A stretch of DNA of 64,000 bases from Lepus europaeus (GCF_033115175.1 NC_084832.1:14993342-15057341); one strand, 5' to 3'; numbered from the stretch's first letter, positions 46,825 to 58,157 are shown. Numbers and translations: made by a program. The notes: generated from the letters alone by a model not told the origin.

Positions 46825-47040
46825 GGATGCAGAGAGGGTGGATTCTGGAATAGACTGCCTGTGTTCACAACACCACTATCTGTCAAATATTAAGCACATT
46901 ACCATATCTTTCTGGGCTTCCCCACCTGGAAAAACTGGGATAGCAATAATATTCCCTACTATAATTGGTTGCTAGGTGCAATAAGTGAGTTTTATATGTG
47001 ATGCACTGAGACAGTCATGGCACATAGTAAGTTCCACATA
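46825..47040 (+). repeat. MIR element
   Basis: GGGTGGATTCTGGAATAGACTGCCTGTGTTC, ATCTTTCTGGGCTTCCCCACCTGGAAAAACTGGGATAGCAATAATATTCCC and GACAGTCATGGCACATAGTAAGTTCCACA give the MIR order almost end to end. Confidence 0.75.
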
Positions 47041-47219
47041 AAAAAGCCCACTATTATGATGATTTCAGACAAGGCATCTATAAACAAAATTACTTTCTGT
47101 TCATTCTTACTAACTTCCCATAGTAAGACTGTTTCCCTCCATAGTCTTCTAAACCAGAAAGACATTCACTCTCTGCTCCTCTCTCTTTGTATTCATTCAG
47201 CAAGGCTGATTTTGCTTCT

Positions 47220-47860
47220 TATCTAGTTCTCCCTTCAGCCTCTTCCTGACCATTCCTTCTCCACCTTCTCCATTGTCTTGGGCTATTGGTTGAATCTGTA
47301 ATCATCTCTTATCTGGAGTACTGCAATACACTCCTAACTGATTATTTTGCCTTCCCTCTCCCCCTTTAAAAACCATCCTCTGCCCAGCAACCACAGCATT
47401 AGTGTAAAAGTAATGATAATGGCAATGATAATAATACTTTTCAATGTTTTCAGGCACTGTCTGAATCCATACAACAAATTGATACAGCAAATATACTTAT
47501 CTTGTTTTTTATAATTGTGGAGACTCTGGCTTTCAGAAGCTAAAGAACTTACCCAGAGCTCAGAGCTGGAACCCTACAGTTGTAGAACATCAAGGCCTTT
47601 ATGACAAGGCCTGCACTCCCTCCCTCTGCTAACCATGGTTCCTTGCTCCCAGCTCTTTACCAGCTCATCTGCTTATAGGTGGCTTACACACAGCCTACTA
47701 GGCCCATTACCAGCTTACCCCTCAGCTGCGTCTCTTCACGCTTTACTCTTCAGCAAGACCATGTTGCTATGGTTCCCAGACACTTCCTGATGCTTCATTC
47801 CTACATTTCTTTGCAAAAGTTCTTTCCTATTCCTCCATGTTGTTGACCTAGAAACAACAA
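47220..47860 (+). repeat. L2 remnant interrupted by a MIR
   Basis: GAATCTGTAATCATCTCTTATCTGGAGTACTGCAATACACTCCTAACTGATTATTTTGCC and later CATGTTGCTATGGTTCCCAGACACTTCCTGATGC resemble successive L2 segments. Between them (47435-47600) lies GGAGACTCTGGCTTTCAGAAGCTAAAGAACTTACCCAGAGCTCAGAGCTGGAA, a MIR-like core. Confidence 0.5.
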
Positions 47861-47953
47861 TTAAGAAAACCTATTTATGTGTTACCCTTTTGGTCCTCTG
47901 TGGCAGGAAACATTCTCCCCTTTGGGTTTCATATTTTAAAAATTTCATATTTT

Positions 47954-48330
47954 GGCCGGCGCCGTGGCTCAACAGGCTAATCCTCCGCCCTGCGGCGCCG
48001 GCACACTGGGTTCTAGTCCTGGTCAGGGCACCGATCCTGTCCCGGTTGCCCCTCTTCCAGGCCAGCTCTCTGCTGTGGCCAGGGAGTGCAGTGGAGGATG
48101 GCCTAAGTCCTTGGGCCCTGCACCCCATGGGAGACCAGGAGAAGCACCTGGCTCCTGCCATCGGATCAGCATGGTGTGCCGGCCGCAGCGCGCTACCGTA
48201 GCGGCCATTGGAGGGTGAACCAACGGCAAAAGGAAGACCTTTCTCTCTGTCTCTCTCTCTCTGTCCACTCTGCCTATCAAAAATAAAAAAAATTAAAAAA
48301 ATCTAAAAAAAAAAGAAATAAAAAAAGTAT
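47954..48330 (+). mobile_element. CSINE, sense
   Basis: GGCCGGCGCCGTGGCTCAACAGG head, low-divergence body, (CT)n, TATCAAAAATAAAAAAAATTAAAAAA tail. The left flank repeats ATTTCATATTTT twice, but no matching copy is seen on the right, so the target-site duplication is unresolved. Confidence 0.94.
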
Positions 48331-48416
48331 TATTATTACTAATACTCTTATTATTTATGCTATTTTTACTTTTTCCGGTTGGTATACATTTTTTTTTAAA
48401 AAAGATTAACTTATTT

Positions 48417-48753
48417 GGGGCCAGCTCTGTGGAGCAGTGGGTTAACGCGCTGGCCTGAAGCACCAGCACCCCATATGGACGCTGGTTTGAGACCCAGCTG
48501 CTCCACTCTGATCCAGCTCTCTGGTATGGCCTGGGGAAGCAGTAGAAGATGGCCCAAGTACTTGGGCCCCTGCACCCACGTGGGGGACCTGGAAGAAGAT
48601 CCTGGCTCCTGACTTTGGATCGGCGCAGCTCCGGCCGTTGCAGCCAAATGGGGAGTGAATCGTCGGATGGAAGACCTCTCTCTCTCTCTGCCTCTCCTCT
48701 CTCTGTGGAACTCTGACTTTCAAATAATAAATAAATAAATCTTAAAAAAAGAG
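48417..48753 (+). mobile_element. CSINE, sense, nested (first insertion in the host CSINE)
   Basis: GGGGCCAGCTCTGTGGAGCAGTGGG head to TTTCAAATAATAAATAAATAAATCTTAAAAAAAG. Target-site duplication AAAGATTAACTTATTT at 48401-48416 and AAAGATTAATTTATTT at 48754-48769, one mismatch. Confidence 0.95.
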
Positions 48754-48991
48754 AAAGATTAATTTATTTATTTGAAAGTCAGCATTACAGAGAGAGAGAG
48801 AGAGATCTTCCATCCAGTGGTTCAACCCCCAGATGGCTGCAATAGCCAGGGCTGGGCCAGGCTGAAGCCAGGAGCCAGGTGCTTCAATCTGGTCTCCCAC
48901 GTGGGTGGACGGATCCAGACAGTTGGGCCATCTCTTTTTGCTGTTTTTCCCAGGCCATCAGCAGGGAGCTGGATCAGAAGTGCAACAGCCA

Positions 48992-49341
48992 AGCCGGCGC
49001 CGTGGCTCACTAGGCTAATCCTCCGCCTTGCGGCGCCGGCACACCGGGTTCTAGTCCTGGTCGGGGCACCGATCCTGTCCCGGTTGCCCCTCTTCCAGGC
49101 CAGCTCTCTGCTGTGGCTAGGGAGTGCAGTGGAGGATGGCCCAAGTCCTTGGGTCCTGCACCCCATGGGAGACCAGGAGAAGCACCTGGCTCCTGCCATC
49201 GGAACAGCGCGGTGCGCCGGCCGCAGCGCGCTACCGCGGCGGCCATTGGAGGGTGAACCAACGGCAAAAGGAAGACCTTTCTCTCTGTCTCTCTCTCTCA
49301 CTGTCCACTCTGCCTGTCAAAAAAAAAAAAAAAAAAAAAAA
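48992..49341 (+). mobile_element. CSINE, sense, nested (second insertion in the host CSINE)
   Basis: GCCGGCGCCGTGGCTCACTAGG head, very low divergence, ending CTGCCTGTC plus about 24 A. Exact target-site duplication AAGTGCAACAGCCA at 48978-48991 and 49342-49355. Probably the youngest layer. It creates a long spurious 204-codon frame with its host. Confidence 0.97.
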
Positions 49342-49440
49342 AAGTGCAACAGCCAGGACACAAACTGGCACCATATGGGATGCTAGCATTGCAGGCAGCA
49401 GCTTTAGCCACTGTACAACTCTGGCCCCTGGCACACATTT

Positions 49441-50535
49441 TTGAAGGAAAAATAATCTAACCAAAATTTGGTTTGGAAGAAAACTTTCTCTTTTGTGAAG
49501 GAGTGTGTGAGTCAGTTGGAATTGTACACTTATCCTGTTTTTGTTTTCATGTAACCATGGAAACATGAAGAGCAGCTAATAAATCTTTGATGATGCTCAG
49601 GCTGCCTTTGATTTTACTGTCCTCCTGAATCTGTCGTTAGTGTCGGGTTAATTGCAGCCCATAATTTGCCAGATGACAACAGTAGGTGTGTGCCACATGA
49701 TTTTTTATTCAGACCTACAACAGTATCTAGATGCTTTGTATTTGTTGAGTTTATGATTTCAAGAATAAAAGAATGAACAGGTAAAGAATAAAAGGAATCA
49801 GTTAAATCTTAAAAATGAACTCTAACAGGGCTATTTAAGGGGAAGGAATTCCATTGTGGGAAACTCAGAACCCATGTTGGAAAACATCAGTTAATAAGAG
49901 AATCTGAATTTTTCTTTAATATTGGTATTTCCAGGACACTGTTTTAGGATTTTATAATTTCTGAGAACAGATGTTCTCTAAAGTGAATTACTGGTGAAGT
50001 TCTCATGTCTAAGGATTCCAGGTACCTGATTCTTAGCCCATGTTCCAACTATGTTCCCCTTCTCTCTAAAGACAGGGGGCTGAAAATGAAGCAGTTGCAA
50101 GGGAATAGAAACAATTCAATAGAAAAGGTGCCTCTCATATGTATAGTACTGTCTACCTAATTTTAGGAGCCCAGGGGAAAAAATCAAGGTCCCTAATTCA
50201 AAATTACTAAGAATTTCAAGATCGTGACAGCAGAGAAGTAAGTTGAGCATTAGTTTCCCCCAAGAGTAGGGTCATTTATGATTGCCCAAGTTGCACTCTC
50301 CTGTAGCTGTGTTTTCAGTTCCTGATTGTCTCTGAATAAACAAAATCGAGTGGGTCTGATATGAGCCAATTTCTATTCAGATACAGTGCTGCTTAGTAGG
50401 ATTTTCATGATGCTGGATATGGTTGATACTTGAGGGGTCTAAAATGTAGCCCCTAACTACCTATGGCTCTTGAGCACTCAAAGTGTAGCCAGTGTGATTT
50501 GAAATTTGGCTAGTGCTACTGAATAGCTATATTTT
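49441..50535. other. Unassigned interval
   Basis: No gene or confident repeat recognised. Confidence 0.5.
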
Positions 50536-50539
50536 AATT

Positions 50540-50914
50540 TTTTTTGAACCTGAGTACTTTTTAAAAAAATTTTTTTTTTAATTTGGAAGACAGAGTTACA
50601 GAGAAAGGCAGAGAGAGAGGTCTTCCATCTGCTGGTTCACCCCCTAGATGGCCACAATGGCTGGAGCTGCGACGATCTGAAGCCAGAAGCCAGGAGCTTC
50701 TTCTGGGTCTCCCACGTGGGTGCAAGGGCCCAAGGACTTGGGCCATCTTTTACTGCTTTCCCAGGCCATAGCACAGAGCTGGATGGGAAGAGGAGCAGCT
50801 GGGACTAGAACCGGTGCCCATATGGGATGCCGGCACTTCAGTATATGTACTGCTGAAGCGAGCACTGGCACTTCAGGCCAGGGATTTAACCCGCTGCACC
50901 ACAGCGCTGGCCCC
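50540..50914 (-). mobile_element. CSINE, antisense, with a 35-bp internal insertion
   Basis: T-rich tail, AATTTGGAAGACAGAGTTACAG, reversed body and head CACCACAGCGCTGGCCCC. GGCACTTCAG occurs at 50832-50841 and again at 50867-50876, flanking extra sequence absent from other copies. Possible target-site duplication TATTTTAATT at 50530-50539 and 50920-50929. Confidence 0.9.
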
Positions 50915-52990
50915 AATTTTATTTTAATTAATATAAATTTAAATAGCTACATGGTGGTACAGTCCATGGCTGCCATATTGGACAAAGCTGCTTAACGAAT
51001 CAACCAAACTACAACGAATGGTTCCATATAGATGTAATTTGTAACCATGTCTGTTATATTAACTGCTTTGAACAACTTATAATAGTTAAATTTGCATGTT
51101 GCTCCAGTGGGAAGTTGCAGCATGGCTTTTGAACTTATAAACAGAACAAGAAAGTTTTTAAGACAAAGAACTGTGAAACTTGGAGATTCCCAACTCCCAA
51201 ATGTCCTACGAGTCTCCATGGTAGCAGGGGAATTCATCTAAATGTAATTAAAAGGAAATGACTGAGATATAGCTGTTTTTCCAGTTCTCGTACATTCTAT
51301 CTTTTAATTATGTTTTTCTAAGCTTACTGATGTGCTGATATGTCAGATGGTATTTGCTCAGAACTGAGGCTGATAAGTCGTTGTAAGAAAGCAAAATGAA
51401 TAGTCATCTTAACCACGTTAGGAACTCTACAGAGAGAATGCCTTTAAGTACTAAGCCGACACGCCATTGTTTATTTCATGGTTTTCCACTTCGAATCACA
51501 TTTCTGTAATGAGGACTCCTGCCAAGACTTACCCTTGAAGGATTCTCCATTGGTCCCTCCCAAGAAGTGTCTGCCCTGGTACACCAGATGGGTTCTACTA
51601 TTGCAGCCATTCCCCCCTACTCTTCATTGCTCCAACCCCTAAGTCCAAGGCCCATGGCCATGTGCAGCTTTGAGAGTATCCAAAAAAGGACTGCTGACAG
51701 ACACGGCTGCAAACAGTAACAATCATCACCCTGGTTTAAAGTTAATGATGAACAATTAGTCTTGTGTATGTTCATGAAGAAGTTGGTCATTGAAAAATTT
51801 ATGCAATGAATACTACTGGTATGTGAAACTGAAAAGTTTTTTGTATTTTTATTTTGCCTTGTTTTAGTTACAAATCACATGTTGAGGATGTTGAGGGAAA
51901 ACCCATGGGGATTTGCTGATGCCAGCTGTTCTACTGAACTAATTGCTTCCCAAAAAGATTTTTATTGCCAGAAAAACAAACAGAGCAACCACCAGACCAA
52001 AACTACTTCCCAAAGGATATAATGCTCCTGACTTGAATAGTAGTTGTCTATATTTAGGATGTGGAGAAAATCTAGCCACACTGGGCGATGAAGATTCCAG
52101 TAATGAATGAGCATGGAAGGAAAGATAAAAGGAGAAGAAACAAAGAAGAGTGAAATGGAATTGATTTAAGGGGACCTCTGTTGTCTATCTTCCATTTAAG
52201 TGTCATGAGGTAAATCGTACAATAACTTAACTGCTCTTGCTTTCACTCAGGACAGTACTGGCCAGTCAGAAAGGCAGCAAAACATCCGGTCTGGCTCTTT
52301 TAACTATCATTTCCATTCCAGGAAAGCCCTAACTGATTAACTCAGGGGTTTTCAGTGGGAAGGAAAGAATGGTAGCAGTGGAAGCTTTCAGGCAGGGGAA
52401 AGCGTAGCTTTTTCTATCAAGCTCCACACAGGCTGATGTATTATCTGGTTAGGGGCAGGGCCCCATTTTCCTTCTCTCAAAAGTCTACATGCAATAAAAG
52501 TTTACTAGTGGAAGCCACATTGCACATGCGGGAGAAGAGGCGGCAGTGCACTCAACGACCAGTAAGTGTGATTACTGGCTGTAGAGGAACACAAAGCAAA
52601 GTCTACACGTCACCAGAATGACAAGATGAAAAGGATTGAGAGTCCTAAGTGTGTGTGTGGGGTGTGGAGTCAGTAGGCCCCGTGTGGCATCACCTGGATC
52701 TCTGTTCAGTCAAGTGACTGTTGTGCCAGCTGCTCAGAGTGCTGAGGGCCTGCACTCTTCCATTCTTTGAAGACTGCCTTGGCTGCATCATGGTGACTGA
52801 TGGATGGAGAGTAGAGAGGTCTAGCCATATTGGTCTAGTGCACAATTGTGAGGGCAATTGTAATTCTCCCCACCCTTACCACCAGGTTGTCATTGGTTCT
52901 GCATTTGTCAACTTTGCCTACCATCCAATTTTACTTCCTACTGCTCCCTTTCTCAGAGGCGATCCTACCGACACTGCACACAAAGTTCTG
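50915..52990. other. Unassigned interval
   Basis: About 2 kb without a young SINE or L1 and without a recognisable gene. Short open frames only. Confidence 0.5.
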
Positions 52991-52994
52991 TATC

Positions 52995-53290
52995 ACAACC
53001 TGGTTCCTTAGTAATCCATCTACTGTCATGGTGGGACTGGAGTTCTCATACATTGCTTGTTGCTGTAAATTGTTAACCACCACTCGAGAAGACTGTTTAT
53101 CATCCTCTACCAAAGACCAATAAGCATGCCTTGTGATCCAGCAATTCTGCTCCTAGATGTTGACCTAGAGGTGAGCATTGTGCCTGTCCACTGAGTCGTG
53201 TACATTAGCGTTCATAGACCCAAACTGGAATCCACCCAAATGTCTGTCAGCTACAGTTCAACAGTAGCTGATCCTTCACTTCTCTATTTC
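52995..53290 (+). mobile_element. Old L1 ORF2 C-terminal remnant
   Basis: GGACTGGAGTTCTCATACATTGCTTGTTGCTG, CTTGTGATCCAGCAATTCTGCTCCTAGATG, CATTAGCGTTCATAGACCCAAACTGGAATCCACCCAAATGTCTGTCAGC parallel the L1 ORF2 tail (CTATATGACCCAGCAATTCCAC ... CAAACTGGAAACAACCCAAATG). Heavily diverged. Confidence 0.7.
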
Positions 53291-53653
53291 TATCCTCCCC
53301 TACTTTATCTTTTGAGACTGCAAAGGCAGGAGTTCTCAGTTCTCACAACTGATCCAGGTACCTCATCTGGACAGAGCTGCCACAGCAGGGTTTAGAAGCC
53401 TCATGTCTAACAGCCACATTTCCTCAATTTTGCTTCAGAGTGTGCTACTATGTATTATTTAGGAAAATATCCTGGGGTCAGGTTTGTTTTGGAGCATCAG
53501 TGTAATTTTCTAGGTATTTTCCAATATATGATGTATGTTATGCAGGGCTTCCCAAAGTTACCAATTCTAGAATAATCTGCCAAATGTCTCATGGCATAAG
53601 ACTTCTTCAGAACATACCTGGGGTAACACTCAACCACAGAAATAAGCAATGGC

Positions 53654-55231
53654 ATTGGTACATGCCACCTTGATGGGATTGTATTGGAATCCCCTGGCAC
53701 ATTTCTAACTCCACCATTTGGGGCAAGTCCAATTGAGCATGTCCCAAATTGTACATCTCCTCCCTCTCTTTTTCCCAGTCTTATATTTAACAGGGATCAC
53801 TTTTCAGTTAAAATTTAAACACCTAAGAATAACTGTGTGTTAATTACAGAGTTCAAACAATAGTTCTAGAACAAAAAAATACTATAATGGATAAAGTATT
53901 GCATTGTACATCAACAGGACAAGAGCTGATCAAGTCACTGTTTCTCATAGTGTCCAATTCACTTCAACAGGTTTCCCCTTTGGTGCTCAGTTAGTTGTTG
54001 CCGATCAGGGAGAACATATATTTGTCCCTTTGGGACTGGCTTATTTCACTCAGCATAATGTTTTCCAGATTCCTCCATCTTGTTGCAAATGACCGGGTTT
54101 CATTGTTTTTGACTGCTGTATAGTATTCTATAGAGTACATGTTGCCATCTCACTAGTCCAAGTGATCAACTTCAGTTCACAATTGATCACACTGATAGGT
54201 CTAAGAGTCAAAGGGATCACACAAACAAGACTAGTGTCTGCTAATACTAACTGATAGAATCAGAAAGGGAGAGAACAATCCAACATGAGAAGTGGGAGAC
54301 ACAGCAGACTCATAGAATGGCAGATGTCCTAAATAGCACTCTGGCCTCAGAATCAGCCCTTAAGGCATTCGGATCTGGCTCAAGAGCCCACGAGAGTATT
54401 TTAGGCATGGAAAGCCAAGACACTCTGGAAAAAAAAAAGAAGACCTAAATGAAAGATCTTTGTGAGTGAGATCCCAGTGGAAAGAACGGGGCCATCAAAG
54501 AAGGAGGTACCTTTCTCTGAAGGGAGGAGAGAATTTCCACTTTGACTATGACCCTGTCAGAATAAGATCGAAGTTGGCGAACTCAAAAGGCTTCCATAGC
54601 CTTGGCAACTCATGACTAGAGCCTAGGGAGATTACTGACGCCATAAACAAGAGTGTCAAATTGTTAAGTCAACAACAGGAGTCACTGTGTACTTACGTCT
54701 CATGTGGGATCTGTCCTTAATGTGTTGTCCAGTGTGAAGTAATGCTATAACTAGTACTGAAACAGTATTTTTGCACTTTGTGTTTCTGTGTGGGTGCAAA
54801 CTGATGAAATCTTTACTAATTATATACTGAATTGATCTTCTGTATATAAAGATAATTGAAAATGAAAGAAACACTTGGTTTTAAATTGGAAATTGCATAG
54901 AAAATTAATCAATTTTTTAAAAATATCATGTAGGATCTCTGTCCTTAATGTGCTGTACATTGTGATTTAATGCTATAACTAGTACTCCAACAGTATTTTT
55001 CACTGTGTGTTGCTATGTGGGTACAAACTGTTGAAATCTTTACTTAATATATACTAAACTGATCTTCTGTATATAAAGAGAATTGAAAATGAATCTTGAT
55101 GTGAATGGAAGGGGAGAGGGAGCGGGAAAGGGGAGGGTTGCGGGTGGGGGGAAGTTATGGGGGGGAGAAGCCATTGTAATCCATAAGCTGTACTTTGGAA
55201 ATTTATATTCATTAAATAAAAGTTAAAAAAA
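53654..55231 (+). mobile_element. Twin-primed (5'-inverted) lagomorph L1
   Basis: 53654-54141 is L1 in antisense (TTTATTTCACTCAGCATAATGTTTTCCAGATTCCTCC and its 3' UTR start). 54142-55231 is L1 3' UTR in sense, ending ATTAAATAAAAGTTAAAAAAAAA. The flanking target-site duplication AATAAGCAATGGC is at 53641-53653 and 55232-55244. The two halves are adjacent in the source element: the inverted half ends CATGTACCAAT and the sense half starts TGCCATCTCACTAG. No intact ORF. Confidence 0.93.
54701..55094 (+). repeat. Paired ~166-bp direct repeats inside the L1 3' UTR
   Basis: Unit A (54701-54866) and unit B (54927-55094) share GGATCT(CT)GTCCTTAATGTG, TAATGCTATAACTAGTACT and CTGATCTTCTGTATATAAAGA and end in ATTGAAAATGAA. 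The same two-unit arrangement is present in the 38788-39786 copy and, reversed, at 43850-44160. Confidence 0.92.
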
Positions 55232-55244
55232 AATAAGCAATGGC

Positions 55245-55780
55245 CAATTGCTAAAACATCTTGTTGGCATATTTCCCCTTGGAAACTAGATTCAGATGAA
55301 AAGTCATGGCCATCTCATGTTCCTATAATATAGCCACAATCAAAGAACTAAATAAATCAAGACCACTGCCCCCCTCAGTTCACAGTTCTCTATTTCGTAT
55401 CTAACCCTTACTCAGATTTTCTGACTCTTGACCAAATTATACTGTCTTGCATTACTAGTATTTAATTTCATGTTATTCTCCACTAAACAATGATGTAATT
55501 TCTCCAAATATTCATCTCTCATTCCGTAGGCAGGTCTTACAAAACACTGATACTGACATTTTAAACTAAAAATCTCACTGAAACCTTGAAATATCCAGTA
55601 TTTAACCATAGTCATGGGTCAACCATTTATTCTTCAGGGACGGGTGTCTGACAAATAAATCCTTTGCCACTGTTTTTCTGCTCTCCCCAAACCGGCTCCA
55701 AGGTCCTTGTGAAATCCGGTTGGCCTGAATTCTTCCTTAGGAAGTACACTCCAGTGGCAGGGCTCCGGTGTTCTTCTATA
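55245..55780. other. Unassigned interval
   Basis: No gene or confident repeat recognised. Confidence 0.5.
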
Positions 55781-55782
55781 CC

Positions 55783-55846
55783 GCCCTCTATCCTCACCCC
55801 ATCACACGTGTGTGTGTGTGTGTGTGGTGGGGTGAGGATAGAGGGC
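55783..55846. repeat. Hairpin: 26-bp stem, (GT)7 loop
   Basis: GCCCTCTATCCTCACCCC (55783-55800) is exactly repeated inverted as GGGGTGAGGATAGAGGGC (55829-55846). The stem extends inward by eight pairs with one mismatch (T55802 with G55827, a G-U pair in RNA), closing on a 14-nt GT loop at 55808-55821. Confidence 0.97.
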
Positions 55847-55962
55847 ACTGCAGCAGGATACACCCCTCAAGGTCCCAGACTGAAGTAGGTGAGGCTGATG
55901 CTGGGGAACTTAGCACCAGGCTCGGGGGTTGTGCTGTAAGGACTCTGGCTCAACCTGGTTTT

Positions 55963-55975
55963 GGGGGGGGGGGGG
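55963..55975. repeat. Poly(G) tract, 13 G
   Basis: GGTTTT followed by 13 G and TCCTACC. Long pure G tracts are uncommon in mammalian intergenic DNA. Confidence 0.9.
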
Positions 55976-56515
55976 TCCTACCATAACAAAATAGGAGCAG
56001 TATAAATTATTTCTTATGAGTATGTTAATTTGTGTCTTCCTTGAGAGAAAATGGAAAGATGGGGAGGTTAAGACCAGCATGTGTCTGACATCAGGGATTA
56101 TGTGTGTGTGTGACTAGTTTGGTACTGCTGCACTGTGCCAGACACAGGAGTAACCCTCAACAAATATAGCTGATTGAACCTGGAAAATGAACAGATACCA
56201 TTTAACAAAGTTTAACAGCAAGGAAAAGAAGATTTAGTTAGAAGGTTGGTGCTGTGCTACAACTATGCCACTGTATTAGTTGTGAGCTTTGGTAATTCAT
56301 TTTTAGTATTTAGCCCCACAGTTTCTATAAGTAACATCAAGTCATTACCATTTTACCCATGTGTGTATGTACCTGTATATGTACAAATGTGCAGAAAGAT
56401 GTTTGCAGTGATTTACATCAAAGGTTAATTAACAGGGTAATTTGGAGGATCTAGAAGTTAGGGTAACTTCTTCCTTCTTGTGTTTTTCACAAATATGATT
56501 TTTTAAGGTGAAAAA
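55976..56515. other. Unassigned interval
   Basis: Short TGTGTGTGTG at about 56101-56111. No gene seen. Confidence 0.5.
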
Positions 56516-56519
56516 GTGA

Positions 56520-56840
56520 ATCGGGGTGGGTGCTGGGGTGCAACAGGTTAAGCTGCCTTTTGGGTTGCCCACATACCATATCAGAGTGCTGGTTTGAGTC
56601 CCAGGGACTCTGCTTCTGATCTAACTTCCTACTAACACAGTCATGGAAGGCGGCAGATGGCACAAGTGCTTGGGAACCTGCCACCCATGTGGGAGACCCA
56701 GAAGGAGTTCCAGGCTCCTTGCTTCATCCTGGTCCAGCCCTGGCCTTTATGACCATTTGAGTAGTGAACCAGTGCATGGAAGATCTCTCTTTCTCTGTTG
56801 CTCTGCCTTTTTGTAGATGAAAATAACAATAAAAAAGATG
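56520..56840 (+). mobile_element. C-type SINE, sense, moderately diverged
   Basis: GGGGTGGGTGCTGGGGTGCAACAGGTTAAGCTGCC head, CATATCAGAGTGCTGGTTTGAGTCCCAGG, CACCCATGTGGGAGACCCAGAAGGAG, GAACCAGTGCATGGAAG, CTCTCTTTCTCTG and an AATAACAATAAAAAAG tail. Confidence 0.88.
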
Positions 56841-58155
56841 AACTGTACCCCAAATACTAACATACCATTGTAAATGTATAACACAATAAAACATTTTGAT
56901 ACTTCTGAGTCTTTGAAATAGGACTGTGTAAAAGCTTCCCCTAAACTAAAGCAAGCATCATTGCTTTAGTATACTCCTTCCTAATTCAAGTATTTTAAAT
57001 GTTCTATTTCATCTTTCAAGCATATATTCCTCTACCTTTTCCTCTACCAATAAGTCTTGGAGGAATCCCTGGAAGGCAACATAAAGAATATTTTTTCTTA
57101 GAAAACACAGGAAAAGAATACATTACCTTGCTTTGAATAACAGCAAATCATTTAAAATGCAATACTTCAAAGAGGGGGGGGGGGGATAAAAAATAAATAC
57201 TGCAAGTGTAAAACCAGTGTTCTTGATCCATTTCACAAATGAAAAGCCACTACATTTTACTAGTATTTACGTGGCAACCCAGAGAGGTCAACAGTTTTTA
57301 AGGGAGTTGTGACAATATTCTCTTCTTCACAGGTCCTAATGTTCCCCTGGGTTCTACACCGGGTGGACCCGTATTCCTTCGGATATGTATATTTTCACTC
57401 ATGGACCACTAACACAAGACAAACAGTACAACTTGAGAGAATTTGCTTTTCAGCCTCCAGGAAATTCTCCCAACTGAAATTAGAATTGGACAGGTTTTAT
57501 ATACTTTGCAAACACTTCACATGAGATGATCAAGCTAACTGGTAAATATTACTGAAATATAGGTGCATTTTCCTTTAAGTATTTTGAGAGTCTGTCTACA
57601 GTGCCTCTGTTATATTCATTCAAATTATTCTTATATTCTCAAACAATGAAGCTTCTCAACTGGTGAGATGTTGCCAGGGATTTCAACAGAATTTGAAGGC
57701 AACATAACCAAAAGGCATAGTTTAAATTGGCTTAGGGAATGAATGGGCTCCTTATGTGAGCAGCTGAAGGCTGTATACAATGACCAGCATCTGTCCACAT
57801 TCACAGGGTCCCCTATAGAACAAGCAGGCCCTATAGCCCCACAGAGCTGCACCCTTCAGCTTCTGGCACCTTCTGATCCACATGACCTGAAAACACAAAG
57901 ACGGCCTCGCGCCTCATCACTAAAGGGACACTGAAACATTTCAGTGATATTGGCAAGACCATAAAGCAACTGATAATTAATGTTAATTATCTAGAACAAT
58001 TCTATTAACCTTGGGATCGGGGCTTCAAATTAACTGGCTATCATAAAAAATAAAAATGTTACCTATAAATTTATAGTGACAGATTTAAAATCTCATGTTT
58101 TTATTTTTAAAGGGTATGAAAATTATCTACTACTAACTTTGCTGTTGTAAAAAAC
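56841..58155. other. Unassigned interval with a 12-G tract
   Basis: A pure run of 12 G lies at 57174-57185. No supported gene. This lies just downstream of the RAP2A polyadenylation site in the transcription direction. Confidence 0.5.
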
Positions 58156-58157
58156 CA

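Larger units (their letters stand above)
48388..49440 (-). mobile_element. Outer antisense CSINE split by two later CSINEs
   Basis: The tail TTTTTTTTTAAAAAAGATTAACTTATTT is at 48390-48416. The element resumes at 48754 with AAAGATTAATTTATTTATTTGAAAGTCAGC, continues to 48991, and resumes again at 49342 (AAGTGCAACAGCCAGGACACAAACTGG), ending CAACTCTGGCCCC near 49428. ACATTTTT flanks both ends as a possible target-site duplication. Confidence 0.93.

Noticed and set aside
48772..49386. 204-codon open frame, the longest in the window
   Set aside because: It runs through two nested CSINEs; the translation is the repeated SINE-derived sequence also seen at other CSINE copies.
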